A stretch of DNA of 10,894 nt from an uncultured Bacilli bacterium (lineage in GTDB: Bacteria > Bacillota_I > Bacilli_A > RF39 > UBA660). Each line of letters begins with the position of its first letter. Position 1 is the first letter of the stretch. Where the stretch lies: NCBI GenBank assembly GCA_947629125.1, contig CANRCO010000035.1, forward strand, positions 1-10,894, written 5' to 3'. A program made the translations under genes and the position numbers. Positions 1 to 6,070 of this stretch are shown here, one piece after another. The notes under the pieces were generated by a model that was given only the letters and a program-made list of their open reading frames with translations, was not told the DNA's origin and ran no database searches.

Positions 1-19
1 ATTCTCAATTTTTTTCATT

Positions 20-56
20 AAAAAAGACAAATAAGTAAAATTTTTACCTATTTGTC
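20..56 (-). terminator. Intrinsic terminator of the collagen-like gene
   Basis: Read on the minus strand, a hairpin with outer stem GACAAATA/TATTTGTC and an AT-rich inner stem (GTAAAA/TTTTAC) is followed at once by six T. It lies about 30 nt past the stop codon of the collagen-like gene and would end that transcript. Confidence 0.8.
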
Positions 57-84
57 AACAGTCTGAAAATACATTAAATGTATT

Positions 85-753
85 TTAATTAATTTGTTTA
101 GCTATTAAATATATATCATCAACATTGACTGTTAAGCTATCTTCTTGACCAGATAATAAAGTTAATGTGATATTATCATTACTATTTAAACTAGCGATGA
201 TATTACCTTGAATAATTATATCTTGATTCAAAAGTAAATCAATTGTGGTAATTGTACCGGGAATATCTTGATTGTTTTTTTGAACTGCTATAGTAATAGC
301 ATCTTCAACTGTGGTAGTTGATACAATAGCTCGATAGCTAATTTCATAAATACCAGAATTAACAATATTTAAAGTGTTATTTGTATAATTTAGATTAGTA
401 GTTGGTAGTTCATTAGCAATTGTGATAATTTGTGGGGTAGTGGGATTTGCTACAATAACATTCGGAGTTTCATCATATAATCCTCCAAAAGAATTTAGGC
501 CATTAGCTGGTCCGGTTGGCCCAATACTACCTTGCTCACCCTGGATACCCTGTGGAATAGTAAAATCTAATATAACATTATTTTCAGTACCAATATTAGT
601 TACTTGAGCCTCAGTCCCAGGAGCTCCAGTTGTCGTTTGATTAACACTAATTGTTGCTGCTGCCATGCCAGTTGGACCAGTGGGTCCTTGCGGTCCCGTC
701 GGACCAGTTATAAAACGGTAACAATTATAATAAACAGTATTTGTTTTATCCAT
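85..753 (-). CDS. Collagen-like (Gly-Pro-Thr repeat) surface protein, BclA-like
   Basis: Protein of about 222 residues. Residues 17-29 form a short collagen-like stretch (GPTGPQGPTGPTG). A spacer of the kind common in such proteins follows (ATISVNQTTTGAPGTEAQV then VILDFTIPQG, about 33-69), then a second collagen-like stretch (about 69-82, GIQGEQGSIGPTGP). The rest (about 85-222) is a beta-rich domain opening NSFGGLYDET and resembling the C-terminal trimerising domains of BclA/exosporium-type glycoproteins. There is no obvious signal peptide, which is usual for spore-surface collagen-like proteins; a spore or surface role is inferred. The ATG at 753 is chosen because GGAG lies 8 nt upstream, while the in-frame GTG at 762 overlaps that Shine-Dalgarno. 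The collagen runs are short for the family. It is divergent from the CapA gene and has its own terminator. Family call is confident; exact location and function are not. Confidence 0.85.
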   Translation of the reverse strand: MDKTNTVYYNCYRFITGPTGPQGPTGPTGMAAATISVNQTTTGAPGTEAQVTNIGTENNVILDFTIPQGIQGEQGSIGPTGPANGLNSFGGLYDETPNVIVANPTTPQIITIANELPTTNLNYTNNTLNIVNSGIYEISYRAIVSTTTVEDAITIAVQKNNQDIPGTITTIDLLLNQDIIIQGNIIASLNSNDNITLTLLSGQEDSLTVNVDDIYLIAKQIN

Positions 754-809
754 AAAATTCACTCCAATTCATTATATATTATGGGTTTTTATCATAAATG
801 TGAATTTCA

Positions 810-838
810 TTGCTTAAATAAAAACACTCTGTTATAAT
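810..838 (+). promoter_or_regulatory. Promoter of the CapA-like gene
   Basis: TTGCTT (810-815), a 17-nt spacer and a perfect TATAAT (833-838), preceded by TG to give an extended -10 (TGTTATAAT). The predicted start near 845 leaves a short leader holding the Shine-Dalgarno GGAGAG (848-853). Confidence 0.75.
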
Positions 839-860
839 TATCATAATGGAGAGTAAAGAT

Positions 861-2057
861 ATGAAAAAAAAGAAAATGAAGTTAAAAGTTGGCAGATTAA
901 TCGCCTTTATTATTTTAGTAATTTTAGGTGTTGCTTGTTTATTACTTTTATTAAATCCTACAAAAACTAATAATTTTGTTAATAAAAGTAAAACTGAAAA
1001 AGTAAATGGTAATATTACGGAAAATGCTAATCAAGAAAAAGAATATACCATAAAACTCTTAGCTACTGGTGATGGGTTAGTTCATTCTAACATTTATAAA
1101 TCTTGTTATAAAAATGGTGTTTATGATTTTACAAAACCCGTTTCGTTAATCAAAAATTATATATCAAAAAATAAATATGATTTAGCTTACTATAATCAAG
1201 AAACTGTTTTTGGTGGGGCTGATTTAGGTTATTCTGGTTATCCATTATTTAATACACCAAGTGAATATGGTGATGCAATGATTGATGCTGGATTTAATGT
1301 TGTATCTTTAGCGACTAATCACTCTTTAGACCGTAGTACAGTTGGAGCAACTAATCATGTTAATTATTGGCAAAATAAAGATGTTTTAGTTAATGGAATG
1401 GCTAATAGTTTAGAACAAAGAGATAATATAATTATTAAAGAAAAAAATCATATTAAATACGCTTTACTTTCTTACACAACTTCTACAAATGGTTTAAAAG
1501 TACCTAATGATAAACCATATTTATTAAATGTTTATAATGAAGAACAAGTGAAAAAAGATATAACTAGTATAAGAGATAAAGTTGATGTTTTAATAGTTGC
1601 TATGCATTGGGGTGTTGAATATACTCATGAACCAACTGCTGAACAAAAACAAATAGCTCAATATTTAGCTAGTTTAGATGTTGATATTGTTTTAGGTAAT
1701 CATCCTCACGTAATTGAACCATATGAAAAAATAGATGGTACTTTAGTCTTTTACTCTCATGGAAACTTTATTTCTAATCAACCAGAAGAAAGTCAAAAAG
1801 TAGGTATGATGAGTTTAATGACCATCACTAAAAAAGTTAAAGATAATGAAAGTACAATTGAAATTAATGATGTTTCTGCCGAATTAATTTATACTTATAA
1901 TAACGTTCAATTAGGTAGTGATGCTTACTATTTAGTAATACCTTTTAGTGAGATGCATGATGAAACTTATTTAAAAAATTATCAAACTGTACATGAAAAA
2001 TATGCTAATATAATAAAAAAATATGATAATAGTATTAATGTCTTAGCCGCAGGTTAA
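861..2057 (+). CDS. CapA-family (PGA_cap) metallophosphatase-fold protein
   Basis: Protein of 398 residues. A Lys-rich N-terminus and one membrane segment (LIAFIILVILGVACLLLLL, about 12-30) anchor it with the catalytic domain outside. The PGA_cap fold is recognisable in order: GDGLVH (D71, H75), YYNQE, ATNHSLD (151-157), MHWGVEY (H249), GNHPHV (H281, H283) and YSHGNF (298-303). These are the conserved Asp/Asn/His metal-site motifs of the CapA/PgsA family, and all are present. Family members take part in capsule or poly-gamma-glutamate production and export, but no capB/capC-type partner lies nearby, so the substrate is unknown. The ATG at 861 is preferred over 846 because GGAGAG sits 7 nt upstream of 861 and the ATG at 846 lies almost on the predicted transcription start. 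A modest terminator follows; the next gene has its own promoter, so it is probably a single-gene unit. Confidence 0.88.
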   Translation: MKKKKMKLKVGRLIAFIILVILGVACLLLLLNPTKTNNFVNKSKTEKVNGNITENANQEKEYTIKLLATGDGLVHSNIYKSCYKNGVYDFTKPVSLIKNYISKNKYDLAYYNQETVFGGADLGYSGYPLFNTPSEYGDAMIDAGFNVVSLATNHSLDRSTVGATNHVNYWQNKDVLVNGMANSLEQRDNIIIKEKNHIKYALLSYTTSTNGLKVPNDKPYLLNVYNEEQVKKDITSIRDKVDVLIVAMHWGVEYTHEPTAEQKQIAQYLASLDVDIVLGNHPHVIEPYEKIDGTLVFYSHGNFISNQPEESQKVGMMSLMTITKKVKDNESTIEINDVSAELIYTYNNVQLGSDAYYLVIPFSEMHDETYLKNYQTVHEKYANIIKKYDNSINVLAAG

Positions 2058-2068
2058 ACATTGACATA

Positions 2069-2093
2069 AAGGGACTTATTTTAGTTCTTTTTT
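2069..2093 (+). terminator. Weak intrinsic terminator after the CapA-like gene
   Basis: AAGGGACT and AGTTCTTT can pair over 8 bp, including two G-U pairs, across a 6-nt loop, followed by further T residues. It lies 11 nt past the stop codon. Stem stability is modest. Confidence 0.5.
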
Positions 2094-2094
2094 C

Positions 2095-2123
2095 TTGCTT
2101 ACTAAACACAAATAACTTATAAT
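2095..2123 (+). promoter_or_regulatory. Promoter of the PBP gene
   Basis: TTGCTT (2095-2100), 17-nt spacer, TATAAT (2118-2123). A second TATAAT follows directly at 2124-2129. GGGAGAG (2134-2140) is the ribosome-binding site for ATG 2146. Confidence 0.7.
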
Positions 2124-2145
2124 TATAATAGTTGGGAGAGTCATA

Positions 2146-4251
2146 ATGAAAGGCCGAAAAAAGAAAAATGTTATTCGAGTTAATTTTGGTATTATTTTAT
2201 TAGTAATGGCATTATTAGTTCTAATAATTTTTAAGCTTGCTTATGTGGTATTAAATAAGACTGTTGACGGCATTGATTTAAAAGAATTTGCTGATGGCAG
2301 AAATACTGTTGAAAAAACTTTATATGCTTCTCGTGGTTCTATATTTGATAGAAATGGCGAAGTCCTTGCTCAAAGTGTAAATAGTTATACAGTTATAGCT
2401 TATTTATCTTCTACGCGAACTGAAGATGAAAAAAATCCCCAACACGTTGTAGATAAACAATTAACTGCTGATAGTTTAGCTCCAATTATAAATATGTCAT
2501 CGGAGCGAATATTATCGTTATTAAATAAAAAAGCTTATCAAGTTGAATTAGGTCCTGGAGGACGAAATATAAGTGAACTAACTAAAAAGAAAATAGAACA
2601 ATTAAATTTACCAGGAATAGATTTTACTGTTAATACAAAGCGTTATTATAAAATGGGAACTTTTGCTTCTTATATTATTGGTTATGCTAAAGAAAATGAT
2701 AATGGTAAAATAACTGGCGAAATGGGTGTAGAAAAATCCTATAATAGTAAATTAAAAGGTGTTGATGGTTCAAAAAAATACCAAGTAGATGCTTACGGTT
2801 ATCAAATGCCTAATACACCAGTTTATGAAATTAGTGCTAAACCAGGTAATGATATATATTTAACAATTGATAGTAATATTCAGTTATTTGCTGAAAATGC
2901 TATAGCTAAATTAGATAAAGATTATGATTTTAGTTGGATGACTTTTTCTGTAATGGATGCTAAAACTGGTGCGATTGTTGCTAGTGCTACAAGTCCAAAT
3001 TTTAACTTAAATAAATTAGAAACTTTAACAAGTTATTTAAATCCTTTAGTATCTTATCAATATGAGCCAGGTTCCACTATGAAAATATTTTCTTTTATGG
3101 CGGCAATGGAAAATGGAATCTATGATGGTAATGCCACATATCAATCTGGTGAAATTAAAGTAGCAGATGTTGTAATTAAAGACTTTAATGATGTTGGATG
3201 GGGTACAATTAATTATGATACTGGTTTTATGTATTCTTCTAATGTTGCTGCATCTAAATTAGCTTTAAAATTGGGTGTAAATAAATTAAAAGATTTTTAT
3301 TCTAATTTAGGATTTGGTAAAAAAACCGGCATTGAATTACCGGATGAGTTAGCTGGTACTTTAAAATTTACTTATCAATCAGAATTAGCTAATGCTGCTT
3401 TTGGTCAAGGTATTACTACAACTCCTGTACAAAATTTACAAGCATTATCGACTATAACTAATGATGGTGAAATGTTAAAACCTTATATTGTTGAAAAAAT
3501 TGTTGATAATGAGGGTAAAACTGTTTTTGAAGCCAATAAAACATCTTTAGGTAAAAAAATAAGTACTGATACAGTTAATAAAATGAAAGTATTACTTCAC
3601 CGAGCTGTTTACGAAAGTATAACAACTAATAAATATTATCAACCCAAGACAGTTTCTTTAATTGGTAAGACTGGTACCGCCCAAATTGCTGGTAAAGGTG
3701 GTTACTTAAAAGGTGAATATGATTACATTAAAAGTTTTGCTGGAATTTTCCCTGAGGAAGACCCAAAATATATTATTTATGTTTCAGTTAAACAGTATGT
3801 TGGACCAATGACACCTTTAGCTGGAGTAGTTAATGATGCTGTAGATGATATAGCTAACTATGCTAATTTAAGTCAAACAGTTACCAAAAGTGATGACACT
3901 AAAATAATTACAATTGATAATTATTTAAATAAAAAAGTTGAACAAGTTACTGTAGAATTAGAACAAAAAGGTTTAGTCCCCGTTGTTATTGGTGATGGTA
4001 ATTTTGTAATTAAAAATTATCCAGAAAAGGGTAAAAAGGCAGTTTTAGGTAACAAAGTATTTTTATTAACTAATAGTAGTTCATATAAAGTGCCAGATTT
4101 CTCTGGTTGGAGTAAAAATGAAGCTTTAACTTTTTGTAACTTAGTTAATATTAAATGTAATATGTCTAATAAAGGTAAAGTAGTTAGTCAAAGTATTCCA
4201 GCTGGAACGGTTATTGAACCAAATATGGAATTAAATATTGATTTCAATTAA
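2146..4251 (+). CDS. ftsI: Class B penicillin-binding protein with two PASTA domains (FtsI/PbpB/PBP2X-like)
   Basis: Monofunctional DD-transpeptidase of 701 residues that cross-links peptidoglycan outside the membrane. A basic N-terminus precedes one membrane anchor (about 14-36, IILLVMALLVLIIFKLAYVV). The PBP dimerisation region opens with RGSIFDRNGEVLA. The transpeptidase domain has all three active-site motifs: STMK (nucleophile S310, K313), SSN (364-366) and KTGT (508-511). Two PASTA domains end the protein (about 588-645 and 648-701), the second opening KVPDFSGW. Length and architecture match divisional PBPs such as B. subtilis PbpB (about 716 residues), SpoVD and pneumococcal PBP2X. A septal role is inferred; a sporulation-specific SpoVD role cannot be excluded. 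The usual mraW/mraY/murE neighbours are absent, and it has its own promoter and terminator, so it sits outside a canonical dcw cluster. Confidence 0.93.
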   Translation: MKGRKKKNVIRVNFGIILLVMALLVLIIFKLAYVVLNKTVDGIDLKEFADGRNTVEKTLYASRGSIFDRNGEVLAQSVNSYTVIAYLSSTRTEDEKNPQHVVDKQLTADSLAPIINMSSERILSLLNKKAYQVELGPGGRNISELTKKKIEQLNLPGIDFTVNTKRYYKMGTFASYIIGYAKENDNGKITGEMGVEKSYNSKLKGVDGSKKYQVDAYGYQMPNTPVYEISAKPGNDIYLTIDSNIQLFAENAIAKLDKDYDFSWMTFSVMDAKTGAIVASATSPNFNLNKLETLTSYLNPLVSYQYEPGSTMKIFSFMAAMENGIYDGNATYQSGEIKVADVVIKDFNDVGWGTINYDTGFMYSSNVAASKLALKLGVNKLKDFYSNLGFGKKTGIELPDELAGTLKFTYQSELANAAFGQGITTTPVQNLQALSTITNDGEMLKPYIVEKIVDNEGKTVFEANKTSLGKKISTDTVNKMKVLLHRAVYESITTNKYYQPKTVSLIGKTGTAQIAGKGGYLKGEYDYIKSFAGIFPEEDPKYIIYVSVKQYVGPMTPLAGVVNDAVDDIANYANLSQTVTKSDDTKIITIDNYLNKKVEQVTVELEQKGLVPVVIGDGNFVIKNYPEKGKKAVLGNKVFLLTNSSSYKVPDFSGWSKNEALTFCNLVNIKCNMSNKGKVVSQSIPAGTVIEPNMELNIDFN

Positions 4252-4273
4252 TTTATGTATAAAAAAATATAAT

Positions 4274-4315
4274 AAAGAACTTATTAAAAGAAAAGTTAAA
4301 AGTTCTTTATTTTTT
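4274..4315 (+). terminator. Intrinsic terminator after the PBP gene
   Basis: AAAGAACTT (4274-4282) pairs with AAGTTCTTT (4300-4308) around a 17-nt A-rich loop, followed by ATTTTTT. A closely related hairpin recurs at 6028-6061 upstream of the second paralog, so it also belongs to the repeated upstream block. Confidence 0.7.
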
Positions 4316-4317
4316 CT

Positions 4318-4345
4318 TTGCTAAAAAGTAATTGTTTGATATAAT
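4318..4345 (+). promoter_or_regulatory. Promoter of surface paralog 1 and its leader
   Basis: TTGCTA (4318-4323), 16-nt spacer, TATAAT (4340-4345). The same layout occurs before paralog 2. Transcription would begin near 4352, just before the leader ribosome-binding site GAGAGG (4357-4362). Confidence 0.7.
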
Positions 4346-4371
4346 AAAAAAAGATAGAGAGGTTATATACT

Positions 4372-4459
4372 ATGAATCATAATGTAAATCGGGGGGGGGT
4401 ATTTTAATAAACAAATAGAATACCTCCGAACAAACTTAGTAGGTGAAGTTTATGAGTAG
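4372..4459 (+). CDS. Phase-variable leader ORF of paralog 1 (out of frame in this assembly)
   Basis: ATG 4372 lies 9 nt after GAGAGG. The ORF starts MNHNVN and runs into nine G (4391-4399). As assembled it stops at TAA 4405-4407 after 11 codons. With one G fewer, or two more, it reads on as GGYFNKQIEYLRTNLVGE and stops at TAG 4457-4459, overlapping the main gene start (ATG 4452) by 8 nt. That frame is conserved in the second copy, with V/I and R/K replacements and a whole-codon indel, which suggests it is truly translated. It contains the main gene's Shine-Dalgarno AGGTGA (4441-4446), so full-length leader translation would couple to the main gene. With 10 G it stops at AAATAG just downstream. 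The peptide resembles nothing I recognise; its role may be purely regulatory. Confidence 0.55.
4391..4399 (+). repeat. Homopolymer tract G9 (candidate contingency tract, copy 1)
   Basis: Nine consecutive G in DNA where G runs are otherwise short, inside a short leader ORF and before a surface-protein gene. Tracts of this length are prone to slipped-strand mispairing. GGGGGTATT (4395-4403) can also pair with AATACCTCC (4419-4427) as a 9-bp hairpin with one G-U pair and a 15-nt loop, so tract length may also change RNA structure. Confidence 0.85.
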
Positions 4460-5690
4460 CCTAAAGAAATTTGATTATCGAATCAAAGATAATCGCAAAC
4501 GAAATATCTTTTTATGTGGAATAATTTTAGTAATAGTCACAATAGTTGGAGTAAAATTATTTAATAGTTATGCAACCTTCAGTAATGAAACAACTACTAT
4601 TGATTTAGCAAATGGAAATGTTGTAATACCTGCTACTCATTATTTAAAAGAATTAGAAAAAACCAATAAAAACCAATTAGTTTATGATGGAACAACAGAT
4701 AATAACTTAAGATATATTGGAAAAGACCCAGATAATTATGTTGAATTCAATGGAGAATTATGGCGAATCATTGGAGTTATGAATAATATTGAGAATGAAA
4801 CAGGTAAGAAAGAAAGTCGAATTAAATTAATAAGAAATGAAGGGCTTGACAATAATATTATATTTGAATGGGATGGTAAGCAAAATATTGGCTCAGCTAC
4901 AACGACATATGGAAGCAACGATTGGACAGATAGTCAACTTATGATGATGCTGAATCCAGTTGATGTAATAAAAAAAGATTGGAGTAAGCAAGAGACAAAA
5001 CAATTATATTTAATAGATGAAACAAGTAAGGAAGTAAAAGATATTAATCAAAAAGTATTTTACAAAGAAATAGGAAGCTATTTTAATCGTATAAATGGTT
5101 TTAAGCCATATGATACAGGTAGTGACGGAAAATCTCCATATTTAACTGATATAGATTTTACAAATTTAGGCTTACCAGAAGATTTAAAAAACTTAACAGA
5201 TATAGCTGAATATAATTTAGGTGCGGTAACATATGATAATACACCAAAACAAATATATACAAGAGAAAGAAGCAATACTGTTCCTTCAGAAACAAGTAAT
5301 CGACCAACTACGTGGTTAGGATATGTAGGCTTAATGTATCCAAGTGACTATGGTTATGCTACTAGCGGAAGCATAGAAATTGGAAAAAAAGACAGAAATA
5401 GTTGCTTAGAATTACAAATGAATCCGAATGGATGGGGAAATAGTAGTAATAGCGATTGTAAAAGTAACGACTGGTTGTTAAATAGTGTAAAATCGCAATG
5501 GACAATAAGTCCACATGATTCTAACGATTATAGTGTTATATACGTAGATTATGGCGGTTATATTGGCAGCCTATATGCTCATGACACACGGAACACTTAT
5601 GCTGTTCGACCAGTTTTATATCTAAAATCTTCTGTCAAAATAACTGAAGGAAAAGGGACTAAAGAAGAACCATTTAAAATTTCATTATAG
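4452..5690 (+). CDS. Membrane-anchored surface protein, paralog 1 of 2 (function unknown)
   Basis: Protein of 412 residues. A basic cytoplasmic N-terminus (SSLKKFDYRIKDNRKRN) precedes one hydrophobic segment (about 18-37) and then SYATFSNETT, giving a signal anchor or cleavable signal with the rest outside. The ectodomain has NYVEFNGELWRIIGVMNN, SRIKLIRNE, a GSNDWTDSQLMMMLNP block, MYPSDYGYATSG, a Cys pair (C318, C336) suited to a disulfide, QWTISP and a C-terminal AVRPVLYLKSSVKI then KEEPFKISL. I know this pattern only as an uncharacterised expanded family of gut Bacilli; a C-type-lectin-like fold is conceivable from the RPVLYL ending but unproven. ATG 4452 has AGGTGA 5 nt upstream; the in-frame GTG 4443 lies inside that site and is rejected. 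The leader with its G9 tract precedes it. No intrinsic terminator follows directly. Confidence 0.85.
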   Translation: MSSLKKFDYRIKDNRKRNIFLCGIILVIVTIVGVKLFNSYATFSNETTTIDLANGNVVIPATHYLKELEKTNKNQLVYDGTTDNNLRYIGKDPDNYVEFNGELWRIIGVMNNIENETGKKESRIKLIRNEGLDNNIIFEWDGKQNIGSATTTYGSNDWTDSQLMMMLNPVDVIKKDWSKQETKQLYLIDETSKEVKDINQKVFYKEIGSYFNRINGFKPYDTGSDGKSPYLTDIDFTNLGLPEDLKNLTDIAEYNLGAVTYDNTPKQIYTRERSNTVPSETSNRPTTWLGYVGLMYPSDYGYATSGSIEIGKKDRNSCLELQMNPNGWGNSSNSDCKSNDWLLNSVKSQWTISPHDSNDYSVIYVDYGGYIGSLYAHDTRNTYAVRPVLYLKSSVKITEGKGTKEEPFKISL

Positions 5691-5737
5691 AATGTTATAA
5701 ATTAATGGAAACAGTTTATTATTGATTTAATTTACTA

Positions 5738-5766
5738 TTGATAAATATAAAAAAATGACATATAAT
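5738..5766 (+). promoter_or_regulatory. Promoter of the plus-strand antitoxin RNA
   Basis: TTGATA (5738-5743), exactly 17 nt, TATAAT (5761-5766). It is one of the best promoter matches in the window, yet no protein-coding ORF lies between it and the terminator at 5812-5839. It therefore drives a short non-coding RNA. Confidence 0.75.
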
Positions 5767-5770
5767 AAAA

Positions 5771-5807
5771 ACGTAGAAACAGCTGAGCTTAGCTCAGGTG
5801 ACTACGT
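5771..5807 (-). terminator. Terminator of the toxin mRNA (same DNA as the antitoxin 5' hairpin)
   Basis: On the minus strand, ACGTAG pairs with CTACGT around an inner CTGAGC/GCTCAG hairpin, followed by TTTTTATT (plus-strand A run 5767-5770 and onward). The segment thus serves both RNAs, as 5' hairpin of one and 3' terminator of the other. Confidence 0.6.
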
Positions 5808-5811
5808 GTGT

Positions 5812-5839
5812 ACCACCTAAACTAAATTAGGTGGTTTTT
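5812..5839 (+). terminator. Terminator of the antitoxin RNA
   Basis: ACCACCTAA (5812-5820) pairs perfectly with TTAGGTGGT (5827-5835) over 9 bp around a 6-nt loop, followed by TTTTCT. It abuts the toxin stop codon on the other strand (5841-5843). It is also the first clear terminator reached from paralog 1. Confidence 0.85.
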
Positions 5840-5840
5840 C

Positions 5841-5918
5841 TCATTTAAATATTATAATTATTAATAATAAAAATAATAAAAATAAGATAATAATTTGATA
5901 GAAATATTTTTCTTTCAT
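5841..5918 (-). CDS. Small hydrophobic peptide, candidate type I toxin (25 residues)
   Basis: The ORF opens at ATG 5918 (minus) and ends at TGA 5841-5843. It encodes MKEKYFYQ, then sixteen consecutive residues that are all I, L or F, ending in a single Lys. One transmembrane helix with a charged N-terminus and a C-terminal Lys is the layout of membrane-acting type I toxins (TxpA, BsrG, Ldr and Fst types), though I see no sequence homology that assigns it to one. Its ribosome-binding site AAAGGTGGGG (5934-5925) is stronger than that of most genes here, with 8 nt between AGGTGG and ATG. It has its own minus-strand promoter and a long 5' leader of about 78 nt, and is opposed by a convergent small RNA. 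An AT-rich chance ORF is possible, but the signals around it argue against that. Confidence 0.65.
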   Translation of the reverse strand: MKEKYFYQIIILFLLFLLLIIIIFK

Positions 5919-5996
5919 AATTATCCCCACCTTTACTACGAATAACCAAAACCCCCTGTAAAAGTGGTAGTCACCTGTAACTCAGCTGTTTCTAAG
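5919..5996 (-). promoter_or_regulatory. Structured 5' leader of the toxin mRNA
   Basis: A leader of about 78 nt is long for a 25-codon ORF. It opens with the shared element AGAAACAGCTGAG-TTA-CAGGTGACTAC (5993-5967), holds a GGGGG run (plus 5952-5956 CCCCC), and ends with the Shine-Dalgarno AAAGGTGGGG. The opening element can pair with the complementary 3' end of the same transcript. The Shine-Dalgarno core AGGTGG is complementary to CCACCT just past the toxin stop codon. Confidence 0.5.
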
Positions 5997-6002
5997 GACT
6001 CT

Positions 6003-6030
6003 ATTATAAGAATAAAAAAACTAAAGTAAA
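6003..6030 (-). promoter_or_regulatory. Promoter of the toxin mRNA
   Basis: On the minus strand: TTTACT (6030-6025), 16-nt spacer, TATAAT (6008-6003). It is back to back with the paralog 2 promoter (6071-6098, plus), leaving about 40 nt between the two -35 boxes. Confidence 0.6.
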
Positions 6031-6067
6031 GAGCTTCGACAAAAGATGTCAAAAGTTCTTTATTTTT
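6028..6067 (+). terminator. Terminator-like hairpin upstream of paralog 2
   Basis: AAAGAGCTT (6028-6036) pairs with AAGTTCTTT (6053-6061) with one G-U, and GACA/TGTC (6038-6041/6047-6050) adds an inner stem. ATTTTTT follows. It corresponds to the hairpin at 4274-4308 but has no gene ending just before it on the plus strand. It may be a leftover of block duplication or an insulator for the paralog promoter. Confidence 0.6.
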
Positions 6068-6070
6068 TCT

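Larger units (their letters stand above)
5771..5840 (+). ncRNA. Candidate type I antitoxin RNA (~70 nt)
   Basis: The RNA is bounded by a consensus promoter (5738-5766) and an intrinsic terminator (5812-5839). Its 5' half folds as ACGTAG (5771-5776) with CTACGT (5802-5807), enclosing a perfect inner hairpin CTGAGC-TTA-GCTCAG (5784-5798). Its 3' half is the terminator hairpin. It is fully complementary to the 3' untranslated region of the convergent toxin transcript. Its CCACCT (5813-5818) is also complementary to the toxin Shine-Dalgarno core AGGTGG. Convergent overlapping 3' ends are the arrangement of Firmicute type I systems such as bsrG/SR4 and txpA/ratA. An antitoxin role is inferred; it could instead be an unrelated small RNA. 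No known riboswitch or RNA family was recognised. Confidence 0.6.
5775..5993. repeat. Inverted repeat flanking the toxin ORF
   Basis: Plus strand 5775-5805 reads AGAAACAGCTGAG, a 7-nt centre, CAGGTGACTAC. Minus strand 5993-5967 reads the same 13-nt and 11-nt blocks around a 3-nt centre (TTA). Each copy begins 8-9 nt after a -10 box, so the two convergent RNAs start with nearly the same sequence. A toxin transcript reaching 5771 carries both a copy and its complement. Confidence 0.9.

Noticed and set aside
422..837. Plus-strand ORFs of 61 and 77 residues
   Set aside because: They lie antisense to the collagen-like gene, and their Pro/Gly/Ser/Cys-rich composition mirrors the GPT repeats. No ribosome-binding sites were seen.
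5771..5840. Metabolite riboswitch with attenuator
   Set aside because: A promoter, structured RNA and terminator are present, but no plus-strand gene follows within 200 nt and the fold matches no riboswitch class I know.
5775..5993. Invertible DNA switch flanked by inverted repeats
   Set aside because: The repeats are imperfect (centre of 7 versus 3 nt) and no recombinase gene is nearby. They coincide with the 5' ends of two transcripts and with a terminator fold, which an RNA function explains better. Inversion by a distant invertase is not formally excluded.
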